From Anaerolineales bacterium UBA3940 (lineage in GTDB: Bacteria; Chloroflexota; Anaerolineae; Aggregatilineales; UBA3940), in the NCBI GenBank assembly GCA_002385675.1, contig DGDY01000028.1, forward strand, positions 1,314 through 7,918: a DNA stretch of 6,605 nt. The letters are read 5' to 3'. This document shows positions 6,232 to 6,605 of this stretch, piece by piece. The notes beneath the pieces were generated by a model. The model saw only the letters and a program-made list of their open reading frames with translations. It was not told the DNA's origin and did no database searches. Position 1 is the stretch's first letter. Each line of letters opens with the position of its first letter. The translations under genes were made by a program, and so were the position numbers.

Positions 6232-6302
6232 AGGGCGACGATATGACCACCGCTTGCAGTGTGACCAGTTCGCTTGCAAGCCGCACTATCCTCAGTCGCC
6301 CT
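6232..6302 (-). promoter_or_regulatory. Nested inverted repeats at the 5' end of the leader (possible structured RNA or operator)
   Basis: AGGGCGAC (6232-6239) and GTCGCCCT (6295-6302) are perfect 8-bp complements enclosing 55 nt. Inside, GCTTGCA and TGCAAGC on the minus strand can form a second 7-bp stem. The outer right arm spans the predicted transcription start (about 6297), so as RNA only part of the outer stem may form. A DNA-level role is equally possible. No known riboswitch class is recognised. Confidence 0.35.
6244..6278. repeat. Imperfect direct repeats TGACCA-n-GCTTGCA
   Basis: TGACCA (6244-6249) plus GCTTGCA (6252-6258) is repeated as TGACCA (6262-6267) plus GCTTGCA (6272-6278), with gaps of 2 and 4 nt. 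The second copy is part of a 10-bp palindrome, GCTTGCAAGC (6272-6281). The pair lies just downstream of the expected transcription start of the operon, where a repressor or activator site could sit. It also allows a 7-bp stem in the RNA. Confidence 0.45.
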
Positions 6303-6303
6303 C

Positions 6304-6332
6304 ATTGTAGAACGCGCCAGAATGCTTGTCTA
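6304..6332 (-). promoter_or_regulatory. Sigma70-like promoter for the hydrogenase operon
   Basis: On the minus strand TAGACA (6332-6327, five of six against TTGACA) is followed by a 17-nt spacer and TACAAT (6309-6304, five of six against TATAAT). The predicted start is near 6297. It points at the operon and gives a leader of about 295 nt before the GTG at 6002. It is the best promoter match I found on this strand; another start nearer the gene cannot be excluded. Confidence 0.55.
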
Positions 6333-6431
6333 TTGTTTCACGAACATTGGTGACTAAATTCGCAAACTGTGAATGACAATCTACTGTCGTCAGATCACGG
6401 GTGCTGCTGGCCGGAGAGCGCCTGTCTCAGG

Positions 6432-6461
6432 TTGGATTCTGCCCCCCGGCTGGAGTATGAT
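6432..6461 (+). promoter_or_regulatory. Sigma70-like promoter for the divergent plus-strand gene
   Basis: TTGGAT (6432-6437, weak -35) is followed by 18 nt and TATGAT (6456-6461, five of six for -10). The expected start is near 6468, leaving a leader of about 35 nt before the ATG at 6505. This placement also explains why the in-frame ATG codons at 6457 and 6466 are unlikely to be the start. Confidence 0.45.
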
Positions 6462-6504
6462 CGGCATGGAAAATCGTCTCATAGCTGAACTGAAAGGCTG
6501 TGCC

Positions 6505-6605
6505 ATGGCCGCCCCTCCCCTCGACGAGCATGCCCTTCCCGACCCGCTTCGAGCAGCGGAAATTGGTACGTTTACCCACTACTCGGTGGTCGAGCGCCTG
6601 CCGGA
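6505..6605 (+). CDS. Probable DUF89/ARMT1-family protein (damage-control phosphatase type), N-terminus only
   Basis: Only 33 complete codons are visible before the right edge. The peptide begins MAAPPLDEHALPDPLRA and continues to EIGTFTHYSVVERLP. The pattern G-[TS]-F-x-x-[YLF]-[ST]-V-x-[ED]-R-[LI]-P shortly after the N-terminus resembles the start of ARMT1-like DUF89 proteins (human ARMT1 has VGSFAYLTIKDRIP at the same place). These are metal-dependent phosphatases thought to remove damaged phosphometabolites. I chose the ATG at 6505, with GAAAGG at 6492-6497 and a 7-nt spacer. Upstream in-frame ATGs at 6457 and 6466 overlap or touch the likely -10 box and start site. The gene is divergent from the hydrogenase operon and need not share its function. 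The call rests on a short stretch. Confidence 0.55.
   Translation, partial: MAAPPLDEHALPDPLRAAEIGTFTHYSVVERLP

Larger units (their letters stand above)
6003..6455. other. Divergent intergenic and leader region without a convincing gene
   Basis: About 450 nt separate the operon start from the divergent plus-strand gene. The left 295 nt would be the transcribed leader of the operon if the minus-strand promoter at 6304-6332 is used. It holds a 10-bp hairpin at 6029-6055, a 6-bp hairpin at 6065-6081, a long-range 9-bp complement (6077-6085 with 6257-6265), an 8-bp inverted repeat (6232-6239 with 6295-6302) and two imperfect direct repeats at 6244-6278. The stretch 6310-6400 is relatively AT-rich, as promoter regions often are. 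A 68-codon minus-strand frame (6073-6279) starts only with TTG and has no family resemblance, so I do not call it. No tRNA, rRNA or mobile element is seen. Confidence 0.6.

Noticed and set aside
6073..6279. 68-codon minus-strand frame in the leader
   Set aside because: It starts with TTG, has no good Shine-Dalgarno and shows no domain. An internal ATG would give only 23 residues with no ribosome site. It overlaps likely regulatory structure.
6457..6504. Upstream in-frame ATG codons at 6457 and 6466 for the plus-strand gene
   Set aside because: They fall on the likely -10 box and next to the transcription start, while the ATG at 6505 has GAAAGG at good spacing.
1..6605. CRISPR arrays, insertion sequences, tRNA or rRNA genes
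   Set aside because: No regularly spaced repeats, transposase-like frame, terminal inverted repeats or RNA-gene signatures were seen on either strand.

Overview
The window holds one long minus-strand operon that fills bases 1 to about 6002. A divergent intergenic/leader region follows (about 6003-6455), and then the first 34 codons of a plus-strand gene that runs off the right edge. The DNA is clearly GC-rich, with G/C-rich third codon positions, sigma70-like promoters and strong Shine-Dalgarno sites, so it is bacterial. The mix of an Mbh-like hydrogenase with complex I-like subunits and a DUF89-type neighbour would fit a Chloroflexota-type genome. That taxonomic guess is inference only.

Read in the direction of transcription (right to left), the operon encodes: an MbhD/MbhE-like membrane protein; a short NuoK/MrpC/MbhG-like subunit; a NuoL-like antiporter subunit; a NuoN/MrpD/MbhH-like antiporter subunit; a small NuoA-like or MbhI-position membrane protein; a NuoB/MbhJ-like [4Fe-4S] subunit; a NuoC/MbhK-like subunit; and the start of a NuoD/MbhL-like large subunit cut by the left edge. 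The genes are tightly packed with ATGA overlaps, which suggests translational coupling. The large subunit carries an N-terminal CGIC motif and the small subunit carries CNGC. These are marks of a group 4 respiratory [NiFe]-hydrogenase rather than of NADH:quinone oxidoreductase. The C-terminal CxxC, the NuoH-like and the NuoI-like genes would be expected beyond the left edge.

As a machine, the soluble arm (J, K, L-like) would couple ferredoxin oxidation and H2 evolution, or the reverse, to ion translocation by two complete antiporter-like subunits plus the small membrane subunits. The architecture is a hybrid. Its gene order is Mbh-like (D/E, G, H, I, J, K, L), but it lacks MbhF between D/E and G and has no MbhA-C upstream. 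It carries a NuoL-type subunit with a shortened lateral-helix tail ahead of the MbhH/NuoN-like one.

The region between the operon and the divergent gene contains a good minus-strand promoter (TAGACA-17-TACAAT). About 295 nt of leader follows, with nested inverted repeats, two imperfect direct repeats and a perfect 10-bp GC-rich hairpin 26 nt before the first start codon. This could be a regulated leader or a small RNA. The partial plus-strand gene looks like a DUF89/ARMT1-family damage-control phosphatase.
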